Source: an uncultured Bacteroidales bacterium
GTDB taxonomy: Bacteria; Bacteroidota; Bacteroidia; Bacteroidales; Paludibacteraceae
NCBI GenBank assembly: GCA_945949375.1
Contig: CAMFEN010000052.1
Coordinates: 1-7,202, forward strand
DNA length: 7,202 nt
Direction of reading: 5' to 3'
Under the pieces are notes generated by a model. The model was given only the letters and a program-made list of their open reading frames with translations, searched no databases and had not been told where the DNA came from. Below are positions 1 to 6,278 of the stretch, in pieces (the stretch's first letter is position 1; each line of letters begins with the position of its first letter). The translations under genes were made by a program, and so were the position numbers.

Positions 1-914
1 AGATGTTGCAGCAGTTCGGGGTTGAGGTGGCGCACGAGGTAGTGATTAAGAACGGCGAGACGATGGACATCGGCGGCATGACGCTCCATTTCCTCACTGC
101 CCCCATGGTCCACTGGCCAGAGGTGGTGATGACCTACGTCCCCGAGGAGTTAACCCTCTTCTCCGCAGACGCCTTCGGTAAGTTCGGCGTCTATGGAGTC
201 GACCCCGACAACTGGACGGACGAAGCACGCCGCTACTATTTCAATATCTGCGGCAAGTACGGTCAGCAGGTGTCGGCTACGCTGCGCAAGGTAACCGCCC
301 TCTCGGTGGACGCCATCGCCCCCCTCCATGGTCCCGTACTCGATGGCGACCAAGTGTATGAAGCAGTGCGCCTCTACCTGCTCTGGAGTTCCTATCAGCC
401 CGAGACCGAGGGCGTGCTCGTTGCCTACGCCTCTATCCATGGACACACCCGTGAGGCTGCGCTGAAGTTCGCCGAGGTGCTCAAAGAGCGCGGCGCAATG
501 CAGGTCGAGACCATCGACCTCACGCGTGACGATTTGTCGGAGGCACTCTCACAAGCCTTCCGCTTCAGTCGCTTGGCGCTCTGCTGCTCTTCCTACGACG
601 GCACGATGTTCACCCCCATGGCGGACTTCCTCCACCGTCTCGGATTGAAGCACTACCAGTCCCGCCGCGTAGGTCTCATGCAGAACGGCTCGTGGGCACC
701 CATGGCTGCAAAGGCGATGAAACTGACCTTGCGCGAGATGAAGAACATCGTCTTCTGCAACTACACCGTTACCATCACCAGCCAGATGCAGCCCTCCAAC
801 CTTGAGGACATGAACGACCTCGCCGACGCCCTCCTGAGCAACGAAGAGGTAGTCCACCTCAATCAACGCCCCCGCACCCCCAACAACGCCGACGAGGACG
901 ACAGCGAAGCATAA
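1..914 (+). CDS. FprA-family A-type flavodiiron protein (5' end outside window)
   Basis: Flavodiiron proteins are cytoplasmic enzymes that reduce O2 to water or NO to N2O at a di-iron centre, using electrons passed through FMN. The visible 303 residues are the C-terminal part. Residues 1-125 are the end of the metallo-beta-lactamase-like domain, with three expected iron ligands: H37 (MVHWPE), D56 (FSADAFG) and H109 (APLHGPV). The H37-D56 spacing of 19 matches the family. Residues 138-283 are a flavodoxin domain with an FMN phosphate loop (ASIHGHTREAA). The upstream HxExDH iron-binding motif is missing only because the window begins inside the gene; the ATG at 3 is internal, and about 110 residues lie upstream. 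The C-terminus carries a short acidic tail (DEDDSEA). No rubredoxin or flavin-reductase domain is fused on, so a separate electron donor is implied. The family is clear; whether it prefers O2 or NO cannot be told. Confidence 0.93.
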   Translation, partial: MLQQFGVEVAHEVVIKNGETMDIGGMTLHFLTAPMVHWPEVVMTYVPEELTLFSADAFGKFGVYGVDPDNWTDEARRYYFNICGKYGQQVSATLRKVTALSVDAIAPLHGPVLDGDQVYEAVRLYLLWSSYQPETEGVLVAYASIHGHTREAALKFAEVLKERGAMQVETIDLTRDDLSEALSQAFRFSRLALCCSSYDGTMFTPMADFLHRLGLKHYQSRRVGLMQNGSWAPMAAKAMKLTLREMKNIVFCNYTVTITSQMQPSNLEDMNDLADALLSNEEVVHLNQRPRTPNNADEDDSEA

Positions 915-944
915 ACACCTATTCAGAAATACGAACACTAATTT

Positions 945-1073
945 ATGAGTGAGAAAGATTATTTTCAGAATGCGCAGGAATGGTTGGCAAATCAATCCAA
1001 ACGCCAAATAGACTACCAATGGGAGATACAGCACCACAACCAGATGCACAAGAACTACGAGATGTCCTTGTAG
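945..1073 (+). other. 42-codon ORF, possible displaced N-terminus of the kinase-like gene
   Basis: This ORF begins MSEKDYFQNAQEW and ends HKNYEMSL before a TAG at 1071-1073. It begins 30 nt after the flavoprotein stop. Its composition (charged, aromatic, Gln/Asn rich) reads like a real protein start. It overlaps the kinase-like ORF (980-1588), which runs in another frame. A -1 shift at about 1070 would join ...EMSL to VGLPRFEQHR of the kinase frame, giving one protein of about 214 residues. The first ~30 residues of the 980 frame (RLPMGDTAPQPDAQ...) look less natural. I infer either a frameshift in one original gene or a sequencing error; an independent small overlapping gene is also possible. 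Confidence 0.4.
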
Positions 1074-1588
1074 GCTTGCCGCGTTTTGAACAACATCGTG
1101 TCGCTATACAGTGGGCAAAGCAACATGACTGTGTTATCGACATGTTTGGTTCCTTTGCTCGTGAGCACCAACTGCTTCTCTTTCAAAGCGGTAATGAGAG
1201 TGAAAACTGGATATCTCCTTCCACAAACATTGTGTATAAGATGAATATGCTGGTGCATGTGGGGGAGGATATCCTGAAATTATTAGACAGAATAACACTC
1301 TATAATCACTTATTTCCTGAGGTAGCACTAAGATTGGTCGGGTTTCATGTGATGGGTGTTGAGAATGCTTATCCGGTGTTTGCACAACCATTTATAGATG
1401 GAGCAAGGTTTGCGACGGAAGAGGAGATAGTGCTCTATATGCATTCGCGCGGGTTTCATGCAATGGGTGAAGATGGCGTCTTTTCCGATGGCAGATATCT
1501 TTTGCGGGATATAAAACCCAAGAATGTACTTGCTTCTGAAGATGGATTGGCTATTTTTGTGATAGACGCAGATGTCTTTTTGGTCTAA
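980..1588 (+). CDS. kinase-like protein resembling the polyvalent-protein kinase family
   Basis: A 202-residue soluble protein with no signal peptide or membrane segment. Residues 177-183 (DIKPKNV) match the catalytic-loop pattern DxKPxN of protein kinases, and the following VIDAD (D196) sits where a metal-binding Asp of the DFG type is expected. An upstream NIVYKMNM stretch (K87) is a candidate ATP-binding lysine, and PVFAQPFID (132-140) could be the hinge. At about 200 residues it is smaller than a classical Ser/Thr kinase and resembles the compact kinases found in polyvalent proteins of mobile elements and as stand-alone genes in Bacteroidetes. That family assignment is from memory. The gene is AT-rich (21 of 60 bases G/C at 1261-1320) between GC-rich neighbours, suggesting transfer. 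The first ATG is at 980, but the true start may be 945 with a frameshift near 1070, so the first ~30 residues are doubtful. Its substrate is unknown. It lies 31 nt upstream of a restriction-modification gene. Confidence 0.6.
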   Translation: MVGKSIQTPNRLPMGDTAPQPDAQELRDVLVGLPRFEQHRVAIQWAKQHDCVIDMFGSFAREHQLLLFQSGNESENWISPSTNIVYKMNMLVHVGEDILKLLDRITLYNHLFPEVALRLVGFHVMGVENAYPVFAQPFIDGARFATEEEIVLYMHSRGFHAMGEDGVFSDGRYLLRDIKPKNVLASEDGLAIFVIDADVFLV

Positions 1589-1619
1589 TTTCATATTCTC
1601 TATGGCTTAACATTTCCCT

Positions 1620-1988
1620 ATGGACATTTCCCTTTTGCAGAAGTTTGTCTCCGACTGGACGGGGCGGGGATACGAGAAAGGCGAGACGCAGCCGTTCTGG
1701 ATTGCGCTGCTCGCCGCCCTCGGCGTGGAAGACCCCACGCAGTATATCCGTTTTGAAGACCAAGTGCACCTCGACCATACCTCGTTCATCGACGGGCATA
1801 TCCCTGCTACGCACGTGCTGATAGAGCAGAAGAGTATCACCAAAGACCTTGGTGCGCCCATTCGCCAGTCGGACGGCTCGCTGCCAAGATATGCCCATGG
1901 AATCTGGAACACCGTGCTCTGCCATACGATGACCGACCGCGTTGGATTGTTACCTGCAACTTCCGCGAGTTCTGGATTTACGACATGA
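1620..1988 (+). CDS. MmeI-like type IIL restriction enzyme, N-terminal nuclease fragment (frameshifted)
   Basis: This is the nuclease end of a fused type IIL restriction-modification enzyme. The first ~88 residues match the MmeI N-terminal pattern: FVSDWTGRGYEKGETQPFW, then FEDQV, then FIDGHIPATHVLIEQKS. D58 with E69-x-K71 forms a PD-(D/E)xK nuclease site and looks intact. After RQSDGS (82-87) the product leaves the family pattern. From about residue 95 it reads WNTVLCHTMTDRVG and stops at 1986-1988. The expected continuation (ALPYDDRPRW, IVTCNFREFWIYD) is encoded in the next-but-one frame at about 1916-1984. The shift therefore lies at about 1880-1922. RQSDGS is also followed too soon by RYAHG: homologues, as I recall them, have a TPYEQA-like segment between, so a short deletion may be the cause. 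On its own this fragment lacks methyltransferase and recognition domains and is unlikely to cut DNA specifically. The start ATG at 1620 is the first in frame after the kinase gene. Confidence 0.82.
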   Translation: MDISLLQKFVSDWTGRGYEKGETQPFWIALLAALGVEDPTQYIRFEDQVHLDHTSFIDGHIPATHVLIEQKSITKDLGAPIRQSDGSLPRYAHGIWNTVLCHTMTDRVGLLPATSASSGFTT

Positions 1989-4375
1989 ACCAACCCAACG
2001 CCGAGCCCACGAAAGTGCTGCTGGAGAACCTCGTCAAGGAGCATTACCTCCTCGCTTTCCTCGTCAAGAAGCAGGACGAACACCTGCAGCGCGAGATGGA
2101 ACTGAGTATGCAGGCGGGCGAACTGGTCGGACAAATCTACGACAAACTGATTCTGCAATACCACGACCCGACGCATCCCGAGAGCCTGCGCTCTCTCAAC
2201 CAACTATGCGTTCGGTTGGTATTCCTCCTCTTTGCCGAGGATGCCGAACTCTTCGGCGACCACAACGCCTTCCACGACTACATGTCCGCCTTCCCTGCCC
2301 ACCATTGGCGGCGCGCACTCATCGACCTCTTCCGAGTGCTCGACACTCCTGTGCCGGAGCGAGACCCCTATCTGGACGAGGACTTGAAGGGCTTTCCCTA
2401 TGTCAACGGCGGGCTCTTCAGCGACAGCAATATCGAGATACCGCAGTTCACCGAAGAACTCAAGCAACTCATACTCACCAAGGCGAGCGCGGACTTCGAC
2501 TGGAGCGAGATAAGTCCTACTATCTTCGGCGGCGTGTTCGAGAGCACGCTCAACCCCGAGACACGGCGCTCAGGTGGCATGCACTACACTTCTATCGAGA
2601 ACATCCACAAGGTGATAGACCCGCTCTTCATGCACCAACTGGAGCACGATTACGAGCAGTGCACCACCAAGCGAGACCTGCTGGCGCTGCAAGATAAACT
2701 CGCTTCGCTCACCTTCTTCGACCCCGCCTGCGGTAGCGGCAACTTCCTGACAGAGACCTATATCTCACTACGCCGATTGGAGAACAAAATCATCGCGCGT
2801 CTGCAAGGCGGGCAAGCGGTGATAGGCGAGTTCGTCAATCCCATCAAGGTGGACATCCACCAGTTCTACGGCATAGAAATCAACGACTTTGCCGTGTCGG
2901 TAGCGACGACGGCGCTATGGATAGCCGAGTTGCAGATGTTGCGCGAGACGCGTAAGGTCGCCCATTTCTCCGATACCCCTCTCCCCCTCAAGACCTACCA
3001 CAACATCCACGAAGGCAACGCCCTCCGTATAGACTGGGCAGAGGTACTGACGGGCAAAGAATGCACTCAAGGAATCCCTTCTCCGCTCTATATCATCGGC
3101 AACCCGCCGTTTATCGGGGCGCGGATGAAGTCGCAAGAGCAGGCAGAGGATATGCTCGCGCTGTTCGGCAAAGACTGGAAGAACATCGGCAATCTCGATT
3201 ATGTGGGCGGGTGGTATCTGAAGGCTGCCCGACTGATGCAAGCCGACCCTACTGTTCGTGCGGCGTTGGTGTCCACCAACTCTATCACGCAGGGCGAGCA
3301 GGTAGCTATCCTGTGGCAACCGCTCTTCGAGCAGTATGGCATCCATTTTGATTTCGCTTATCCCACTTTCCGCTGGGATAGCGAGAGTAGCCTCAAGGCG
3401 CATGTGCATTGCGTCATCTTAGGCTTCAGCCGCGCTGATAACCCCGCACCCAAACGGCTCTATCGCGCTGATGGCACCTACCAAGCCTGCCAAAACATCA
3501 ACGGCTATTTGGTGGATGCCCCCTCCGTCTTTATCAACTCCCGCTCCAAACCGCTTTGCAATGTGCCGGAGATTGGTATCGGGAATAAGCCTATTGATGG
3601 CGGGAACTACTTGTTCCTGCCTGATGAGAAGGAGGAGTTTATCCGCAAGGAGCCGAAGAGTGCGCAGTATTTCCGTCCGTGGTATGGTTCGGATGAGTTT
3701 ATCAACAACCGTCCGCGTTTCTGCCTGTGGTTGGGCGGGTGCTCGCCTGCGGAGTTGCGTAGCATGCCCGAGTGCTTGAAGCGGGTGGAGAATGTGCGTA
3801 ATTTCCGCTTGGCAAGCAAGAGCGAGGGTACACGCAAGATAGCCGATAAACCCACTCGTTTTCATGTGGAGAACATGCCTTCGGGGGCGTATATCATCAT
3901 CCCCGAGACCTCTTCGGAGCGGCGGAGGTATGTGCCGATGGGCTTTATGACTCCCGATGTGTTGTGTAGTAATGCCGTACGTCTCATCCCCAATGCGACG
4001 CTATATCATTTTGGTGTGTTGACGAGCAATGTGCACATGGCGTGGATGCGTGCTGTCTGCGGGCGATTGAAGAGCGACTATCGTTACTCGAAAGACATAG
4101 TCTATAACAACTTCCCGTGGGCAGAGGTGAACGAAACGCAACAGGCGAAGATAGCAGAGACGGCGCAGGGGATATTGGATGCGAGGGCATTGTATCCTGA
4201 TTGCTCGTTGGCGGACTTGTACGATGAGGTTACGATGCCTATCGAGTTGCGGCGGGCACACCAAGCCAACGACCGCGCCGTCATGCAAGCATACGGCTTC
4301 CCCATCGGCATGAGCGAGTCCGAGTGCGTGGCACGACTGCTGGAAATGTATCAGGCAATGGTGCAAGAGATATAA
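1985..4375 (+). CDS. MmeI-like type IIL enzyme, helical/methyltransferase/target-recognition part
   Basis: The product is an N6-adenine DNA methyltransferase of the MmeI type, acting on one strand of an asymmetric site in cytoplasmic DNA. From the ATG, residues 1-230 are the helical connector (RLVFLLFAEDAELFG; GGVFESTLNPETRRSGGMHYTS). Residues 235-480 are the methyltransferase, with SAM-binding motif I FFDPACGSGNFL (244-255), YGIEIN (295-300) and catalytic NPPF (373-376). Residues ~530-710 are the target recognition domain (YGSDEFINNRPRFCLWL; YRYSKDIVYNNFPW). The end is the family's helical tail (LADLYDEVTMPIELRRAHQANDRAVMQAYGF). Conserved residues DDRPRWIVTCNFREFWIYD are encoded in this frame just before the ATG, so 1985 is an internal Met of the original gene and not its real start. 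With the nuclease fragment the intact gene would encode about 918 residues. The ATG overlaps the nuclease fragment's TGA as ATGA, which could allow restart. The recognition sequence cannot be predicted by eye. Confidence 0.93.
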   Translation: MNQPNAEPTKVLLENLVKEHYLLAFLVKKQDEHLQREMELSMQAGELVGQIYDKLILQYHDPTHPESLRSLNQLCVRLVFLLFAEDAELFGDHNAFHDYMSAFPAHHWRRALIDLFRVLDTPVPERDPYLDEDLKGFPYVNGGLFSDSNIEIPQFTEELKQLILTKASADFDWSEISPTIFGGVFESTLNPETRRSGGMHYTSIENIHKVIDPLFMHQLEHDYEQCTTKRDLLALQDKLASLTFFDPACGSGNFLTETYISLRRLENKIIARLQGGQAVIGEFVNPIKVDIHQFYGIEINDFAVSVATTALWIAELQMLRETRKVAHFSDTPLPLKTYHNIHEGNALRIDWAEVLTGKECTQGIPSPLYIIGNPPFIGARMKSQEQAEDMLALFGKDWKNIGNLDYVGGWYLKAARLMQADPTVRAALVSTNSITQGEQVAILWQPLFEQYGIHFDFAYPTFRWDSESSLKAHVHCVILGFSRADNPAPKRLYRADGTYQACQNINGYLVDAPSVFINSRSKPLCNVPEIGIGNKPIDGGNYLFLPDEKEEFIRKEPKSAQYFRPWYGSDEFINNRPRFCLWLGGCSPAELRSMPECLKRVENVRNFRLASKSEGTRKIADKPTRFHVENMPSGAYIIIPETSSERRRYVPMGFMTPDVLCSNAVRLIPNATLYHFGVLTSNVHMAWMRAVCGRLKSDYRYSKDIVYNNFPWAEVNETQQAKIAETAQGILDARALYPDCSLADLYDEVTMPIELRRAHQANDRAVMQAYGFPIGMSESECVARLLEMYQAMVQEI

Positions 4376-4382
4376 GAGGAGG

Positions 4383-4416
4383 TCAAGTTTCAGGTTAAAG
4401 TTTCAAGTTTCAGGTT
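4383..4416. repeat. 14-bp direct repeat before the histidine kinase gene
   Basis: TCAAGTTTCAGGTT occurs at 4383-4396 and again, perfectly, at 4403-4416 (20-bp offset). The shorter core AAGTTTCA is present three times (4385-4392, 4398-4405, 4405-4412). The array fills most of the 46-nt gap between the restriction gene stop and the kinase ATG. No TAnnTTTG promoter or hairpin is visible here. It may be a simple slippage repeat or a spacer with a regulatory role. Confidence 0.85.
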
Positions 4417-4421
4417 CAAGT

Positions 4422-5540
4422 ATGAATGGTCGTTTTATAGGTCGGTGGATACTGCTTATTGCGTTGGCATTTGTAGTGGCATCCGTGTGGTTTACCAACA
4501 ACCTTGCTCGCCAGTTGGCAGCAGAGGAGCAGAAGAACGTAGCGATATGGGCGGAAGCCACACGCCAACTGATTATGGCAGATGAAGCCACGGACATCAA
4601 CTTCGTGTCGTCTATCATCGAGAAGAACACGAATATCCCCGTCTATATGACCGATGCGGAGGGCAATATCCTGCTCAGCCGCAACGTGAAGAAGGCGGTG
4701 GATGACCCGCGCACGCTGAACGGACCTATTGAGTTGCGTATTGCGGAGGATAACGTGCAGTATATCTACTACGACGAGTCGAACCTGCTAAGGCTGTTGC
4801 GCTACGTGCCGTATCTGCAATCGTTGGTGATCTTCATCTTCATCGCCATAGCGGTATGGATGCTGCTGACAGCGCAGCGCGGCGAGCAAGACCGCCTGTG
4901 GGCAGGACTAAGCAAAGAGACGGCGCACCAGTTGGGTACGCCCATCTCGTCGCTCAATGCGTGGCAGCAGTTGCTGGCAGAACGCTACCCTGATGACGAC
5001 TTGATACCACAGATGCGGGCGGACATCGACCGGCTGAATGTGATTGCCGACCGCTTCTCGAAGATAGGTAGCGAGCCGGAGTTGAAGAAGGCAGACCTGC
5101 TGCAGACCGTGGAAGACATCACCGCCTATATGCGTACCCGCGTAAGCAACAAGGTAGAGATAGAACTGCACACGCATTGCGAACACAAGCCGTTGCTTGT
5201 GGTGCAGAATGTGCCATTGCTGGAATGGGTGGTGGAGAACCTGATAAAGAATGCGGTGGACGCGATGTCCGGCGCAGGGAAGGTTACGATAGACCTGCAC
5301 GAAGAGGCAGAAGAAGTAGTGATAGATGTATCGGACACCGGCAAAGGGATGGACAAACGCACGCAGCGGCGCGTGTTCCAAGCCGGATTTACTACGAAGA
5401 AAAGAGGCTGGGGACTGGGGTTGCCGCTCTCAAAGCGTATCATCGAGGAGTATCATCGAGGCAAACTCTTCGTGAAGCAGTCGAAGGTCGGAGCGGGTAC
5501 TACTTTCCGCATTGTGCTCAAAAAGCCCAAAGACCGTTGA
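4422..5540 (+). CDS. membrane sensor histidine kinase
   Basis: A 372-residue two-component sensor kinase that autophosphorylates on a histidine and passes phosphate to a response regulator. A transmembrane helix at about 8-26 is followed by a periplasmic domain of about 105 residues (27-131, with NIPVYMTDAEGNILLSRN recalling a small PAS/Cache-type sensor). A second helix lies at about 132-150. The dimerisation domain has the H-box KETAHQLGTPISSL with H169 as phospho-acceptor. The ATPase domain carries the N-box ENLIKNAVDAM (272-282), G1 DTGKGM (305-310), an F-box-like VFQAGFTTK (318-326) and G2 GWGLGLPLSKRI (329-340). All catalytic motifs look intact and the length is normal. There is no HAMP-like linker of usual size: the H-box starts about 14 residues after helix 2. 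No response regulator is next to it. Its 3' end overlaps convergent ispE by 111 nt. The signal sensed is unknown. Confidence 0.93.
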   Translation: MNGRFIGRWILLIALAFVVASVWFTNNLARQLAAEEQKNVAIWAEATRQLIMADEATDINFVSSIIEKNTNIPVYMTDAEGNILLSRNVKKAVDDPRTLNGPIELRIAEDNVQYIYYDESNLLRLLRYVPYLQSLVIFIFIAIAVWMLLTAQRGEQDRLWAGLSKETAHQLGTPISSLNAWQQLLAERYPDDDLIPQMRADIDRLNVIADRFSKIGSEPELKKADLLQTVEDITAYMRTRVSNKVEIELHTHCEHKPLLVVQNVPLLEWVVENLIKNAVDAMSGAGKVTIDLHEEAEEVVIDVSDTGKGMDKRTQRRVFQAGFTTKKRGWGLGLPLSKRIIEEYHRGKLFVKQSKVGAGTTFRIVLKKPKDR

Positions 5541-6266
5541 CCCGCTGCCCGACATGGAAGCGTACAGGGCGCCTGCATCCAGCAGGCGCTTTTTTATATG
5601 CGCTATCTCGGGATGGAGGGGGAAGACTGATTGCTCAAAATCGTTGGCAATTTGCAAATTTGTAAATTTGCAAATTTGAGAATTTGAGAATTGATTATGC
5701 TTGTCTGCGGACAAGTGCAAACCACTATATGCCTCGCGGGTGGAGACGCCGCAAGCGGGTTTGATCATCAGTATGCGGTAGCCTTTGAGCGAGAAATCAA
5801 TAGGCGTGAGCAGGTCGCCGATGCCTTCGGCAAAGCAAGGGGTGTTGTAGATAAAGAAGGGGCAGTCGGCTCCGAGCGGGCGCACTTCGGCTGCCAGTTG
5901 CTCGCGGGTAAGCCCCAGACGGAAGAGTTCGTTGAGGGCTATTGCCGTGTGCGCGGCATCGCTGCTGCCGCCCCCCAAGCCTGCACCGAAGGGGATGTTC
6001 TTGCGGAAACGGATGCTGACCTCGCCTATCGCGGGATAGTGCTCGCGCATCCGGCGGTAGCATCGGATGATGAGGTTTTGCTCCGGCGGGCAATCCACTG
6101 CAATACCTTCTTGCGTGAAAGAAAACGCGGCGGCGGGCTGTATCTCCAATTCATCGTGCAAAGCGAAGATAGGGTAGAAGATGGTTTCCAAATCATGGTA
6201 ACCATCCTCGCGCTTGCGCACCACGCGCAGCCCTACGTTGATTTTGCAATTCGGGAGTAAAAGCAT
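5430..6266 (-). CDS. ispE: 4-diphosphocytidyl-2-C-methyl-D-erythritol kinase
   Basis: IspE is the GHMP-family kinase of the MEP isoprenoid pathway; it phosphorylates the 2-hydroxyl of CDP-methylerythritol with ATP in the cytoplasm. The start ATG at 6266 gives 278 residues, normal for the family, and begins MLLLPNCKINVGL with the conserved Lys at position 8; an in-frame TTG at 6278 is possible but less likely. Further evidence is KREDGYHDLETIF, the ATP loop FGAGLGGGSSDAA (about 93-105), the catalytic Asp in GADCPFF (D134) and MSGSGSTVFGLF (238-249). Residues about 192-207 (QFSNSQICKFTNLQIA) are encoded by an AT-rich octamer repeat and replace a variable loop just before the conserved NDFE. The gene starts 12 nt after the ABC permease stop, so the two form an operon. 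Its last 36 codons overlap the histidine kinase gene on the opposite strand. All catalytic motifs remain, so the enzyme is probably functional. Confidence 0.95.
   Translation of the reverse strand: MLLLPNCKINVGLRVVRKREDGYHDLETIFYPIFALHDELEIQPAAAFSFTQEGIAVDCPPEQNLIIRCYRRMREHYPAIGEVSIRFRKNIPFGAGLGGGSSDAAHTAIALNELFRLGLTREQLAAEVRPLGADCPFFIYNTPCFAEGIGDLLTPIDFSLKGYRILMIKPACGVSTREAYSGLHLSADKHNQFSNSQICKFTNLQIANDFEQSVFPLHPEIAHIKKRLLDAGALYASMSGSGSTVFGLFEHNAESSTRSDLRLLHEEFASMILLDDTL
5569..5595 (+). terminator. intrinsic terminator for the histidine kinase, inside ispE
   Basis: A perfect 8-bp GC-rich stem, GCGCCTGC (5569-5576) and GCAGGCGC (5582-5589), encloses the 5-nt loop ATCCA and is followed by six T (5590-5595). 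It lies 28 nt after the kinase stop codon and is oriented to end rightward transcription. The same bases encode about residues 225-233 of IspE (KKRLLDAGA) on the other strand, so the site is constrained by both functions or is a fortunate coincidence. Confidence 0.75.
5648..5693. repeat. AT-rich octamer tandem array (CAAATTTG type) within ispE
   Basis: About six units with a period of 7-8 bp: CAATTTG, CAAATTTG, TAAATTTG, CAAATTTG, AGAATTTG, AGAATTG. The core CAAATTTG is its own reverse complement. The array is translated in ispE (minus strand) as a Gln/Asn/Ile/Phe/Leu-rich segment, and the reading frame is kept. The AT-richness contrasts sharply with the surrounding GC-rich coding sequence. 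Confidence 0.9.
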
Positions 6267-6278
6267 AGGAAAGACCAA

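Noticed and set aside
941..950. Possible TAnnTTTG-type promoter near TAATTTAT before the kinase-like gene
   Set aside because: It does not match the TTTG end of the consensus and lies on top of the start codon, so it is not supported.
549..1049. Open frame of 166 codons on the minus strand across the flavoprotein 3' end
   Set aside because: It is antisense to the conserved flavodoxin domain and has a low-complexity Val/Leu-rich product; no independent support.
1602..1610. ATG GCT TAA mini-ORF just before the nuclease fragment
   Set aside because: It has only two codons and is likely chance; no attenuation structure was seen around it.
1942..2697. Open frame of 251 codons on the plus strand overlapping the methyltransferase
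   Set aside because: Its product is Arg/Pro-rich without domain signals, typical of an out-of-frame reading of GC-rich DNA; the overlapping frame is clearly MmeI-like.
5437..5461. 12-bp direct repeat GTATCATCGAGG at a 13-bp offset in the histidine kinase
   Set aside because: It encodes the normal conserved RIIEEYHRG segment after the G2 box, so it needs no special explanation.
5691..6260. Long open frame of 189 codons on the plus strand, antisense to ispE
   Set aside because: It shows no recognisable motif and mirrors the GC-rich ispE codons; ispE on the other strand has every family motif.
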